From: Neocallimastix lanati (nom. inval.)
Lineage: Eukaryota; Neocallimastigomycota; Neocallimastigomycetes; Neocallimastigales; Neocallimastigaceae
Length of the DNA: 47,500 nucleotides
Assembly: GCA_016946835.1 (NCBI GenBank)
Contig: JACVTC010000013.1
Span: forward strand, 1,545,001 to 1,592,500
Direction of reading: 5' to 3'
The stretch's first letter is position 1, and each line of letters begins with the position of its first letter. A program made the translations under genes and the position numbers. The notes below the pieces were generated by a model. That model was not told where the DNA came from and did not search any database. It saw only the letters and a program-made list of their open reading frames with translations. This document shows, one piece after another, positions 23,928 through 35,570 of this stretch.

Positions 23928-25060
23928 AATATTTAATTTAAACCATGAATTTTTACCAAAAAAAAATTATTGGATAAAAAAATTTTCAATTTGCAATTTG
24001 GTTTTAATATTAAATAAAATAAAAAAAATAATAATTAAAAAAATTAAAAAATTATGAAAAAAGATATTTATAATAAATAACAAATAAAATAATTAAATAA
24101 TTAAATAATAGATAATAAATAATAAATAATAAATAATAAGTAATAAATATTTGAAAAATAAATTATAAATAATAAATGAATAAATAATAATAAATAATAA
24201 AAATTATTAAATAATAAAATTATTAAATAATTATATAATAAAATTATTAAATAACTAAATAATTAAATAATAGATAATATAATTAATAATTAATAATTAA
24301 TAAATAATAAATAATAAGTAATAAATAATTGAATAATAAATAATAAATAATTGAATAATAAATAATAAATAATAAATGAACAAATAATAAATAGTAAATA
24401 ATAAAATTAAAAAATTAAAAAATTATGAAAGATATTTATAATAAATAACAAATAAAATAATTAAATAATAAATAATAAATAATTAAATAATGAATAATAA
24501 ATAATAAATAATAAATAATAAATAATAAATAATAAATAATAAATAAAATAATTAAATAATTAAATAAATAAATAATAAATAATTGAATAATAAATAATTA
24601 AATAATAAATAATAAATAATAAATGAATAAATAATAATACATAATATAAATAATAAATAGAAGATGTAAATATAAATATAAATATTCAATTATAGATTAA
24701 TATTAAATAATAAATAGTTAATTTAAAAAATATTTATATAAAATTGACTATTTAATACTTTATATATATAATTATTCGTTAAAAAAATTATACTATTTAA
24801 TATATAATGTAAATAATTTAATATATATTAGACTATTTAATAGATATAATTCAATATATTTTTTTTTATTTAATAGATATATTCAGTATATAAATATATA
24901 TAAATATTTTTTTTTTATTTTACTATTGTTTTCCACCTCAAAAAAAAAAAAATTATATATTAATAAAATAAATTTTAATTAATCAAAATTGTTTAAAATT
25001 TTAATCAATTTTATTTTATATCAATATTTTTTTTTTATATTTTATTTTATTATATTAATA
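23646..25060. repeat. AT minisatellite desert
   Basis: Mainly AATAAT, TAAATAAT and AATTAAAT units from 24060 to 24660, resembling 6955-7760, followed by TATA/ATTA-rich sequence. No gene or RNA is seen. Confidence 0.7.
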
Positions 25061-25671
25061 ATTAAACCACTTTTCAAAATCATTTTAATATTATTATTTA
25101 TTTTGATGTTGTATTTTATTTTATTTTATTACTTTTTTTTTTATTTATATCATCAAAGATTATATTATATTATATTATATTATATTATATTATATTATAT
25201 TATATTATATTATATTATATTATATTATATTATATTATATTATATTATATTATATTATATTATATTATATTATATTATATTATATTATATTATATTATAT
25301 TATATTACATTATATTATATTATATTATATTATATTATATTATATTATATTATATTATATTATATTATATTATATTATATTATATTATATTATATTATAT
25401 TATATTATTGATATTTTATCAATTACATTATAATAAATATATCTAGACTACCCGATATTCATTTTTAATTTATATTATATATTATATATAATACTGTCTA
25501 TTGTTTATATGTTATCAATATAATTTAATATAATTTCTTTTATGTCGTATCTTTTTTTTTTTATTATATTTTAATATATTAAATATGGTTTAGTCAAAAA
25601 ATCAAGTATTGTGTAATATTAAAAAAGGTTAATTCCTAATAAAAATTTTTTGTATAATATGTATTAAATAA
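25061..25671 (+). repeat. Segmental duplication, copy 2 (upstream of gene E)
   Basis: Matches 7822-8223 in the same orientation and order, including ctagactacccgatattc and tttagtcaaaaaatcaag. The internal five-base TATAT-type run spans about 25159-25407 here, roughly 50 units with one C interruption near 25308, against about seven units in copy 1. Past 25671 the two copies diverge. Confidence 0.9.
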
Positions 25672-25934
25672 ACTTTTAACCAATAGAATACGAGGAAATA
25701 CAGAAAATTTATATTTAATAGAATTTTAAGTTCATTTATATTGACTTATATATATGTATATATATTTTTATTTAATTTTAAATTATTTCTAATTGATTTA
25801 TATTATTATATAATATATATTACACTTTTTTTATATATTTTTTTTATTTATTATTATTATTATTTTTTTTTTTTTTTAGTTAAATTAAATCAGGCACAAA
25901 CTATTTACAATATTTTTTTTTTAAAAAATTTATT

Positions 25935-26050
25935 ATTTTTTAAGGTTTCAAATTATATTTCTATATTGTATATATTACTATTCAAATACAAATTCCATAG
26001 AAGGGTAGGACATAGATTGAAACTATAAAAGGAGAATAAATTACCTTCCA
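25935..26050 (+). promoter_or_regulatory. Core promoter of gene E
   Basis: A diverged version of the A-D block: gaagggtaggacatagattg, then actataaaagg (TATA box 26024-26030) and agaataaatt. The TATA is about 168 bp before the ATG, roughly 95 bp closer than in A-D. Confidence 0.65.
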
Positions 26051-26191
26051 TTTTTTACCTTCAAAAAAAAAATATTAAAAAAAATTAAATTAAGAAATAA
26101 TTATATATATATAAAAAATTAAATATATATATTTTAATAATAAAAAAAAAAAACCTTAAAATATTTAAATTATAAGCAAAAATAAATAAAA

Positions 26192-27136
26192 ATGGGTATT
26201 CGTTTTCCAGAAATTAACAAATGTTACTGCTGTTGCTGTATGAACTTTGATGTTGCCATCAAAGTTTGTACCATTATAATGGCTGTAAGTGTTAGAAATT
26301 TTACATAAATTTTCGAGTATTTTTTATAAGCCATAGTTAGAAAAAGTTTCATAATTTTGAAAAAAAATTTTTTAAAGAAAATAAATGAAAATAATTGATA
26401 TATATTAATAATAAAATTATATAATTTATAGATATTATATGGTTTATCTACAATTTATTCTATCAGTAATATTTTCACATTATTTTATTCTATTGTTATC
26501 TTAGTCTCATTAATCTTCTTAGCTATTGGTTTATTTAATGTATGAATATAGTAGTATTCTTTAATAATAAATAACATATTTAATATTAAATACAATAATT
26601 AATAAATAATATTATTAAAATTATGAAAAAAAATTTTTTTTTGAAAATAGGGAAAATTATCCTACATGAAACAATTTATCTATGTATTCTTAGTTAACCT
26701 TATTCTTGAAGGAATAAGTATTATTCTTCTTGTTGTTGTCTTTTTCTTCTTCAAAGACGCTTTTTCAAAAATACTTAACCAAGAAGCCGCTACTCAAAGT
26801 TATAATAATGCGGAATTCAATATGCAATACCAAAAAAATACTGAAGCCATTAATACTGTAGTCAATACAATGTTAGTATTTTCTGTAGTCACCTCTGTCA
26901 TATTTTATGGTTTAAGCGTAAGTCTTTTTGAATATATTTATTTTATTAGAGATATATTACTGAGTATTTAATTTTTTTTCCCATGGAAAATGGTTTATAA
27001 TAATTTTTTTTTAACTTTTTTAAATAAAAAAAAATAGATTTACTATTATATCTGTACTGGTTCTTACATCCAAACTTTTGAAAAAGAATTAGAAAAGAGT
27101 GATGAAGCCAGAAAATTAGAAAATAATCAATACTAA
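26192..27136 (+). CDS. Gene E: tetraspan membrane protein with long loop (188 aa, 4 exons)
   Basis: Exons 26192-26284, 26432-26539, 26651-26917 and 27038-27136, all phase 0 (donors gtaagt, gtatga, gtaagt). MGIRFPEINK is followed by C-Y-C-C-C-C, then helix 1. Exon 3 is 89 codons instead of 63, because the loop between helices 3 and 4 is about 35-40 residues and polar (includes SKILNQEAATQSYNNAEF). The rest follows A-D: GKLSYMKQF before helix 3, YYYIC-TGSY in exon 4 and SDEARKLE in the tail. It stands alone, 10 kb from D, but keeps the same promoter type and the duplicated upstream segment. It is less microsatellite-ridden than its sisters. Function unknown. Confidence 0.85.
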
Positions 27137-27480
27137 ATGAAATAATATCATAAAAAGAATTTTAGAAAATCAAAAAATAATCAAAAAAAAAAAAAAAAAA
27201 AAAAAAAAACTATAAAAATTAATTTAAAAATTAAATTAATTAAATATAAAATAAAAAAATAAATTAGATAAAGAATTTAGAGTTTTTTTTTAAATGTTTT
27301 TTTTAAATAAAACATAAAAAAATAAAAATTTTACAAAAAAAAAAAAAAAATAAAATAAAATAAAATTAAAAGAATAAAAAATAATTAATTATAGGGAAAT
27401 ATAAATATATGAATATCTTTAATAATATGTAATTTTGAATTAGATTAGATTGATAATAATTATCAAAATGAAATTATTGT
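27137..27480. other. 3' flank of gene E, AT-rich
   Basis: A 30-base-class A run near 27182-27210 and homopolymer-rich sequence. Probably includes the 3' untranslated region of E. No other feature is seen. Confidence 0.5.
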
Positions 27481-28270
27481 CAATCAATAGGAGTAAGAGG
27501 CCATTTCATCCTCGAAATTCTTCGTAGTTTTTTAATATTAATGTAAACATTTTCATGTGTTTTATTTTCATGTATTTTTTTTTTTTTTTCTTTAATAAAC
27601 AAATATAAATAAATATTAATTTAAAAATATAAAGATAGAAAATAATTGTTTAAATGTAATAAAAAATTAAAAGTATTTTTTAATAAATTTAATAATAAAA
27701 GAAATGACCTACTTAAATTCTTCTTTTGTTGTGGGAAAGGTGATCAAAATTTTAATCCATTCAACATTTGTTAAATTTTACCTTTTCTTTATGTCGATGT
27801 ATATCTTTAGATATCATTGAATGACCTTTCTCATTTTATTTGCAAATAAAGTAAGGAATCTTTCCTTACTTCCTTCTTATTCTAATATTTTATGAATATG
27901 AAAAATTAGAAAATTCCTTCTTTTCATTTACTCGTTTCTTTTCAAATAAACTTATTTCCTATTGTATACAAGAAAAAAAAAAAAAAAAAAGTTCTTCAAT
28001 CCTTTGTTATTAGTAAAGTTATTTATTGTTCTCCTCTACTTGATTCAAACAAATCTAGAACGGCTAGAATTCAAACATTAATTAATACTGGTCTATTTTG
28101 GTGTATCGGCTCCTTCTCTAAAAATTATAAAACAAATACAGAGAACAAAGACTATCTTTAGCCATAATTCTACTATGAGTTACTGATGCTTTATATCTCG
28201 AGATCTAAGACATCCCTTAAGTAAAGTCATTTTTCAAAATGGAGTAAATTTTAAGTGTATTATAAAGGAA
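27481..28270 (+). pseudogene. Retroelement-like gag/protease relic
   Basis: Less AT-rich sequence in which frame fragments read FCCGKGDQNFNPFNIC (about 27724-27775), loosely like a zinc knuckle. Then SRTARIQTLINTGLFWCIGS (about 28053-28112) is followed in shifted frame by QRLSLAIILL and VTDALYLEI. The order hydrophobic-(I/D)-N-T-G then T-D-A-L resembles a retropepsin with Asp replaced by Asn. Frames are broken. This could be a second retroelement ruin, but no reverse transcriptase is seen next to it, so the call is tentative. Confidence 0.35.
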
Positions 28271-28362
28271 ATCTTATTAAATCTATTCCCCCCCCCAAAA
28301 AAAAAAAAAATACCTTATTATTCCTTTGGACTAAAGAATCTAGAACATTTTACAAAAAAAAT

Positions 28363-28420
<58 letters not shown>

Positions 28421-28427
28421 TGGGCTT
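28271..28427. repeat. C9-A14 tract and A54 run
   Basis: At 28288-28310, nine C are followed by fourteen A, the only notable C run in this AT-rich window. A further A run of over 50 bases spans about 28364-28417. Confidence 0.9.
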
Positions 28428-28439
28428 AGCGGAATTCTA

Positions 28440-28700
28440 AACTAACACAATACCTATCCTAAGTAGTTCATTTTGAACTATTATTTGATAGGTATTTCAA
28501 AAAATACCAGACAAATTTAACCAAGAGCGTTGACGTTGACGTCGTATGTACTGTATTGATAAGGCATAATGATAATATAGGATTATCTCATCTATTTTCT
28601 ACCGAAAGGGTGAATCTCGCCTTAGTCGTTCAATAAATGATGAATCCCCGGAGGAGAGAGTTTTATTGGACACCACACTCTCTATTTTAACGATGTTACT
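28440..28700. other. Higher-complexity island with nested stem-loop
   Basis: About 260 bp with much higher GC than the surroundings. A nested hairpin is formed by 28449-28458 with 28487-28496 (10 bp) and 28464-28470 with 28474-28480 (7 bp). Then come gttgacgttgacgtcgt near 28530, gaatctcgccttagtcg near 28611 and ccggaggagagag near 28648, the last partly complementary to actctct. No convincing protein frame. It could be a solo-LTR fragment or a structured RNA; undecided. Confidence 0.35.
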
Positions 28701-28811
28701 TTTAAATTTTATTAATTTTTTTTCTTTTTTTATATATATATATATATTAGGAAGGGAAAAATTCCTGTATAGTACAACTTGACGAAAAAAATTACATCAT
28801 AAAAATACATA

Positions 28812-28857
<46 letters not shown>

Positions 28858-29470
28858 ATTTTTATTTTTAATTTCAAATATACTTTTTTACCTACATACA
28901 TTTTTTTATTTTATAATAAAAATTAATAAATTTAAATTTATGGAAGTGTATTCTTTTCTTTTCCCTGTCTATAAAAAAAAATATATATATATTATATATC
29001 TAATTTTATATTTTTATAAATCTTCATTTCTGCATTTCTGTATTTTTTATATATTTATATATTTATATTTCTATATTTCATATTTCTATATTTCTATATT
29101 TTATATTTCTATATTTCTATATTTTATATTTCTATATTTCATATTTTATATTTTATATTTCTATATTTCATATTTCTATATTTTATATTTTATATTTTAT
29201 ATTTTATATTTTATATTCTATATCTTATATTTTATATTTCTCTATTATATATTCTATATTCTATATTTTTTTTATTATTTAATAAGGTTTCAAACACTTA
29301 AATATATATATAAATATTTATTATAAAAATATTATATTGCTAATTGATATTGATTTCTTGGATTAGCTAAATAAAAAGGAGAAAATTAATAAATTAAAAC
29401 ATTAAAAAAAAAAAAAAATTAAGTAAATAAAAAAAGAGAAAATGAAAAATAAAAATTTTTTCTTCCTTCA
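28701..29470. other. T-rich and TATTTC minisatellite sequence
   Basis: A T48-class run near 28811-28849, then a 6-12 bp minisatellite of tatatttc and tatattt words at 29040-29270. It gives a Tyr/Ile/Phe-rich open frame that is a repeat artefact. No gene is seen. Confidence 0.65.
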
Positions 29471-29473
29471 TAG

Positions 29474-29583
29474 ATTTATTTATTACATCTTTGTTGGTAA
29501 GTTCTTATATTGAAATCATTGAAGAGGACTTTATCAAAACCGATGAAACTAGAAACTTAGAAAAGTTAATGATTCATTATTAA
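29474..29583 (+). pseudogene. Orphan, frameshifted exon 4 of the tetraspan family
   Basis: Directly after a tag acceptor (29471-29473) the sequence reads I-Y-x-Y-Y-I-F-V-G with an extra base. After a three-base interruption it continues SYIEIIEEDFIKTDETRNLE and ends in a TAA at 29581. This is exon 4 of the family (compare YYYICVGSY ... DEARKLE). No exons 1-3 are found in the preceding 2 kb, so it is the stump of a lost member between E and F. Confidence 0.7.
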
Positions 29584-30066
29584 CTTATTTGACTAAAAGT
29601 CTTGTTTTTTTTTTTTTTTTTTAACTATAGTAATAAAAATACACATACGCATTCCTAATGATAATTATTACTAAAGATATTTAACATAAAATGAACGTAA
29701 AGTTTAAAAAAAAATAAAAAATAAAATAAAATATATATAAATAAAATAAAATAAAAAAAAATAATTTTAATTTTTTTTTCTTCTTTAGAATTATTAAATC
29801 CTTGTATAGATAAAAATCATTTCATTAAATATAAAGTTAAAAAATTAAACCAAATAATATATATATTTATTTATTATTTTACTTTTTTTCTTCCCACAAA
29901 AACCAAAAAAAAGAAATATAAAAATTTATTTATTCATTCATTTATTTTTATTTTTTTGTTGGTGGAAGTGGTTGAGTTAAAAAAAAAAATTATATTAAAA
30001 ATTTGTGTAACCATAAAATGAAATTTTATTAAAGTGATTTAAATAAATTAATTAAAATTTAATTTA

Positions 30067-30104
<38 letters not shown>

Positions 30105-30330
30105 ATTTATTTTGTTTTAAGATTTATATATATATTAATAAATATAAAAATATGTAAATATATAAATATATATATAAATATAATAAATGGAAAATAAAAA
30201 ATATAATAATAATAATAATAATAATTATTTTTACCATTTATATAAATGAATACATTTAAATTATTTTTTAAAGTTTAAATAGAAAGTAATAAAAAATTAT
30301 TATAAATATATTATATTATATATGTATATT
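29584..30330. other. Upstream part of tandem unit 1 (before gene F)
   Basis: From about 29640 (acacatacgcattcctaatg) the sequence recurs from 32485 onward before gene G. It is AT-rich with a T45-class run near 30070-30103. No coding frame is seen. Confidence 0.6.
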
Positions 30331-30334
30331 TATA

Positions 30335-30400
30335 TTAGGATAAAATGCAAACTACAAAAAAAAAAAAAAGTTTCTGTTCTCCTTTTTTTTTTTTTTTGGA
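30335..30400 (+). promoter_or_regulatory. Upstream element of gene F (A-tract, AGTTTCTGTTCT, T-tract)
   Basis: ttaggataaaatgcaaacta, an A run, agtttctgttctcc, a T run, ggaaaaatatt. The same arrangement stands before gene G and, in shorter form, before gene H. It replaces the TATA block used by A-E. It lies about 320 bp before the ATG; a hexamer AAAAAT expansion at 30470-30600 pushes it away from the gene relative to G. Confidence 0.55.
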
Positions 30401-30469
30401 AAAATATTAAATATTTATATATTTACATATTTTTATAATATTATATATGAATTATAATATTAAAAAATA

Positions 30470-30620
30470 AAAATAAAAATAAAAATAAAAATAAAAATAA
30501 AAATAAAAATAAAAATAAAAATAAAAATAAAAAATAAAAATAAAAATAATATAGAAATTAAATAAAAATAAAAATAAAAATAAAAATAATATAGAAATTA
30601 AATAATAATAAAAATAAAAA
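30470..30620. repeat. (AAAAAT)n hexanucleotide run upstream of gene F
   Basis: More than fifteen AAAAAT units with small interruptions (tatagaaatt). Gene G has almost none at the same place. It lies in the presumed promoter or 5' untranslated region. Confidence 0.9.
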
Positions 30621-30688
30621 TAAATTAAGATTAATTAATAAATTTAATAAAATAAATTAATAAAATAAATAAAAAAAAAATAAATAAA

Positions 30689-32106
30689 ATGGCTGCTGAA
30701 AAAAAAGAATTTAAAAGACATTTTCCAGTGATAAGCAAATGTTACTGTTGTTGCTGTATGGATATGGAGACCGCCCTTAAGCTTTGTTCCATAATTTTAT
30801 CAGTAAGACATAACTTTTTTTATTTTTTTTTTTTAATATTTAAAAAAAATAAAAAAATAAATAATAAATAATAAATTTTAAATAGGATACTATTATATAT
30901 CTACTTAAAAAAAAATTAAAAGATTTTAATAATATTAGTAATAATAATAATAATTAAAATAAAATTTAAAAGTAAAAGTATTTAAATTATTTATTCATAT
31001 TTTTTAATTATATTAATATATATTTTATTTAATTGTATTAAATTGTATTATATTATTATTATAATTATTTAGATTTTTAGTGCTATAGGACTTATTTATT
31101 CTAATCGATATGAAAATAGGTCGTTATTTTTAAGAAGTTTGGCTGAATTCTTTTCTTTAATTTTCTTAACTATTGGGTTATTTAACGTATATATAATATT
31201 GAAAAAAAAAAAAATAAAATAAAATAAAATATATAAATATATATATAGTTAATAACGATAATAATAATCTTTAAATATAGAATAGTTTATTAAGTTTTAA
31301 TTAATAAATTAGTATTAATAGATAAATTTGTAGATATATATATATAAATTAATCATTAATTATTAATTTTTATAGTATTAATTATTACTAATTATTTATT
31401 AATTTATTATTATTCATTAATAATTATTTTTTAATTAAAAAAAAAATAGAAAAATGTTTCCTTCATGAGACCATTTCTATTTGTTTGCGTAATTGAAGTT
31501 GTTATACTCATTGGCTTTTATTTAATACTGGTCTTCGAATTTTTTATTACCAGAGAATCAATTATTGATGATATATTAGTAGAAACAAAAGAAGATCCAG
31601 ATTTAATTTACTATTACGATAATGAAGAGGCTATTGCTTCAGTGGTCAATATTGTTTTCATACTCATTTCACTCTTAGTAATTATTTTTAGTGCCATATA
31701 TGTAATAATTATATATTATATATTATATATCTATAATAAATTTATAAATACATATATATTATATTTTTTGAAATATATTTATTATATATTTCTTTAATAA
31801 ATTTAAGTAAAATAATAATAATTATAATAACAATAATAATAATAACAAAATTCTATTTTATATATATATATATATTTTATACTTATTAATATAAATATAT
31901 CATATATTTTTATTTATAATAATAATAATAATAATGATCATATTTTTTTATTTTTTTTTTTTAAATAGATTTACTTCTTCCTTTGTGTTGGTTCATATAT
32001 GGAAACTATTAAAGAAGAACAATATAGAATTGACGAAGCTAGAAAATTAGAAAGTGATGAAGCCAGTTTAAATAATTTAAATAATACCAATACCAATCAA
32101 GCTTAA
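30689..32106 (+). CDS. Gene F: tetraspan membrane protein, second subfamily (205 aa, 4 exons)
   Basis: Exons 30689-30802, 31073-31186, 31450-31701 and 31969-32106, all phase 0 (donors gtaaga, gtatat, gtaata; acceptors tag). The N-terminus is longer and basic (MAAEKKEFKRHFPVI), followed by C-Y-C-C-C-C and M-D-M-E-T before helix 1. Exon 2 has a polar loop YSNRYENRS. KNVSFMRPF precedes helix 3. An acidic loop of about 30 residues between helices 3 and 4 includes ETKEDPDLIYYYDNEEA. Exon 4 starts IYFFLCVGSY, and the tail contains IDEARKLESDEA and ends in an Asn-rich stretch. Tandem duplicate of G; exon 3 differs from G at 30 amino-acid-changing codons and only 3 silent ones. Function unknown. Confidence 0.85.
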
Positions 32107-32484
32107 TAATCCATTTTATAATTTTTATTGATTTGTTTTTATTATTATCTTTATTACTATTATTTTTTAATTATACAATATTTAAAATTAAAATAGAATC
32201 AAAAATAAAAAAATAAAATAAAAATAATAATAATAATAGTAGTAATAGTAATAAGATACGATTTACTATAAAAATAATTTTTTTTTATAGAATTGTAAAA
32301 TAGAATTAAATATAGAATTAAATATAGAATTAAATATAGAATTTTGGGGAAAAAAATTAACAAAATAACACGAAAGGCATAAAAATTAATAATAATAATA
32401 ATAATAATATTGAATTAATCTAAACTGTATTATATAATTATAATTATGTAATACTTTACATATAAATATTTAAAAAAAAAAAAT
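32107..32484. other. 3' flank of gene F
   Basis: Shared with the 3' flank of G (taatccattttataattttt, taagatacgatttactataa). It carries four tandem agaattaaatat 12-mers near 32300-32340, where G has one. Probably 3' untranslated and polyadenylation region. Confidence 0.6.
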
Positions 32485-32940
32485 ACACATACGCATTCAT
32501 AATGATAATTATTACTAAAGATATTTAACATAAAATGAACATAAAGATTAAAAAAAATAAAAAATAAAATAAAAAATATATAAATAAAATAAAATAAAAT
32601 AAAATAATTTTAATTTTTTTTTTTCTTCTTAAAAATTATTAAATCCTTGTGTAGATAAAAAATCATTTCATTAAATATAAAGTTTAAAAGTTAAACTGAA
32701 TAATATATATAATACTATGTTAGATTTTTCAAATTAAAATTCCTCTCATCAAAATTACAAAATAAATTTTTGGTACGAAATATTATATTATAAAATTTTA
32801 TTTGCTATTAATTAAATTAAATTAATCCTTTTATAATAAAAAGAGGCCTTTATAATAAAAGGAAATTAATAAAAAAAAAAAAAAAAAATACATTAATACT
32901 AATATTAGTAATAATTAAAAAAAAAATTATTAATGAATTA

Positions 32941-32976
<36 letters not shown>

Positions 32977-33298
32977 CAGGATTTTTAAATAGGATTAAGA
33001 AGGTAGGATTTTTTAATAAAAAAAAATTTAATAAAAAAAAGAAAAAAGGATATTTTGAAAGAAAAGTTTTATAATTTGTAAATATAACAAAGGGAAGTTA
33101 TATTTATTAAATAAAAAAAAAAAAAAAAAAAGTGTATTTTTAATAAATAAAAAATAAGCAAAAGAAAAATATTACTATGTGTTATTAAATTTATTATTTT
33201 AAATAATAAATTTTCATATTAAATTTTATATTAAATAAAGTTTTCATTAAAATTCTTTTGTACCTTGTTGAGTTGTTATAGTTGGGCTTATTTTAAAA

Positions 33299-33338
<40 letters not shown>

Positions 33339-33469
33339 TTATTATTTTACTTTTTTTCTACCCATAAAAACCAGAAAAAAAGAAATATAAAATTTTATTT
33401 ATTCATTCATTTATTTTTATTTAAATGAATAAATAAATAATTTTTAATGGTGGTGGAAGTGGTTGAGGT

Positions 33470-33501
<32 letters not shown>

Positions 33502-33837
33502 TATATTAAAAATTTGTGTAACCATAAAATGAAATTTTGTTAAACTTATTTAAATAAATTAATTAAAATTTAATTTAATCCTTTTTTTTTTTTTTTTTTT
33601 TTTTTTTGATTTATTTTGTTTTAAGATTTATATATATATTAATAAATATATAAATATATAAATATATAAATATATATATAAATATAATAAATGGAAAATA
33701 AAATATAATAATAATAATAATAATTATTTTTACCATTTTTACCATTTATATAAATGAATACATTTAAATTATTTTTTAAAGTTTAAATAGAAAGTAATAA
33801 AAAATTATTATAAATATATTATATTATATATGTATAT

Positions 33838-33915
33838 TTATATTAGGATAAAATGCAAACTACAAAAAAAAAAAAAAAAAAAAGTTTCTGTTCTCCTTTT
33901 TTTTTTTTTTTTGGA
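33838..33915 (+). promoter_or_regulatory. Upstream element of gene G (A-tract, AGTTTCTGTTCT, T-tract)
   Basis: Same element as before F, with a longer A run, agtttctgttctcc and a T run ending in ggaaaaata. It lies about 190 bp before the ATG. Confidence 0.55.
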
Positions 33916-34070
33916 AAAATATTAAATATTTATATATTTACATATTTTTATAATATTATATATGAATTATAATATTAAAAAATAAAAATAATATAGAAAT
34001 TAAATAATAATAAAAATAAATTAAGATTAAATAATAAATTTAATAAAATAAATAAATAAAAATAAATAAA

Positions 34071-35247
34071 ATGGCTGCTGAAAAAAAAGAATTTAAAAGA
34101 CATTTTCCAGTGATAAACAAATGTTATTGTTGTTGCTGTATGGATATGGAGACCGCCCTTAAGCTTTGTTCCATAATTTTATCAGTAAGGCAAAACTTTT
34201 TTTATTTTTTTTTTCCAATGTTTAAAAAAAAAAAAAAAATAAAAAAGAATAAATAAAAAATAATAAATAATAATAGTAAATTTTAAATAGAATACTATTA
34301 TGTATCTACTTAAAAGATTTAAAAGATTATAATAATATTAGTAATAATAATAATAATTAAAATAAAATAGAAAATTTAAAAATAAAAGTATTTAAATTAT
34401 TTATTCTTTTTTTTTTTTTTTTAATTATATAAATATATATTTCATTTTATTGTATTATATTATTATTTATAATTATTTAGGTTTTTAGTGCTATAGGACT
34501 TATTTCTACTAATCGATTTACAAATAAATCGATGTTTTTAAGAAGTTTGGCTGAATTCGTTTCTTTAATTTTATTAACTATTGGTTTATTTAACGTATAT
34601 ATAATACTGAAAAAAAAAAATAAAAATAAATAAATAAAATATACATATATCTATATAGTTAATAACGATAATAATAATCTTTAAATATAGAATAGTTTTT
34701 TAAGTTTTAATAGATAAATTAGTATTAATAGATAAATTTGTATTAATAGATAAATTTGTAGAAAGAGAGAGAGAGAGAGATAAATTAATCATTAATTATT
34801 AATTTTTATAATATTAATTATTACTAATTTTTTAATTTATTATTATTCATTAATAATTATTTTTTAATTAAAAAAAAAAAAAAAAAAAAATAGAAAAATG
34901 TTTCCTTCATGAGACCATTTCTTTTTATTTCTATAATTGAAGTTGTTATACTCATTGGCTTTTATATAATAATGATCTTCGGCTTTTTTATATACAGACA
35001 ATCATTGATTGATGATTTATTAGCCCAAGCAGAAGAAGATCCAAATTTACTTTATTATTACGATAATGAAGAGGCTGTTTCTACAATGATCAATATTGCT
35101 TTCATACTCCTTACACTCTTAATTTTTTCTTTATGTGCCATATATGTAAGAATTATATATTATATATTATATATTATATATCTATAATAATTTTTATATA
35201 TTATATTTTTTTGAAATATGTTCATTATATATTTCTTTAGTAAATTG

Positions 35248-35303
<56 letters not shown>

Positions 35304-35570
35304 AAATAAAACTAATAATAATAATAATAACAAAATTCTATTATATATATATATATATATATAAATATATCATATATTTTTGTTTTTAATAATAATAATA
35401 ATAATGATCATATTTTTTTTTTTTTTAAATAGATTTACTTATTCCTTTGTATTGGTTCATATATGGAAACTATTAAAGAAGAACAATATAGAATTGACGA
35501 AGCTAGAAAATTAGAAAGTGATGAAGCCAGTTTAAATAATTTAAATAATACCAATACCAATCAAGCTTAA
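34071..35570 (+). CDS. Gene G: tetraspan membrane protein, second subfamily (205 aa, 4 exons)
   Basis: Exons 34071-34184, 34481-34594, 34894-35145 and 35433-35570, all phase 0. The same length as F, exon by exon. MAAEKKEFKRHFPVIN is followed by C-Y-C-C-C-C. Exon 2 loop is STNRFTNKS. The acidic loop between helices 3 and 4 includes QAEEDPNLLYYYDNEEA. The tail is identical to that of F after IYLFLCIGSY. Intron 2 holds a (GA)n run (34761-34780) that F lacks, and intron 3 a long A run (35254-35300). Exons 1 and 4 differ from F by one and two residues only, while exons 2 and 3 differ by about 39. Function unknown. Confidence 0.85.

Larger units (their letters stand above)
29640..32484 (+). repeat. 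Tandem duplication unit 1 (carries gene F)
   Basis: Direct repeat of about 2.85 kb whose second copy is 32485 to about 35880. Shared landmarks in order: acacatacgcattc, cattaaatataaagtt, ttcccacaaaaacc, gtgtaaccataaaatg, ttaggataaaatgcaaacta, the whole gene and aaatatttaaaaaa at the end. Unit 2 is longer because of about 600 bp at 32710-33330 that has no counterpart here. Confidence 0.85.

Noticed and set aside
24989-25411. 140-codon hydrophobic open frame
   Set aside because: It crosses the TATAT-type pentanucleotide run inside the segmental duplication. The other copy has no such frame.
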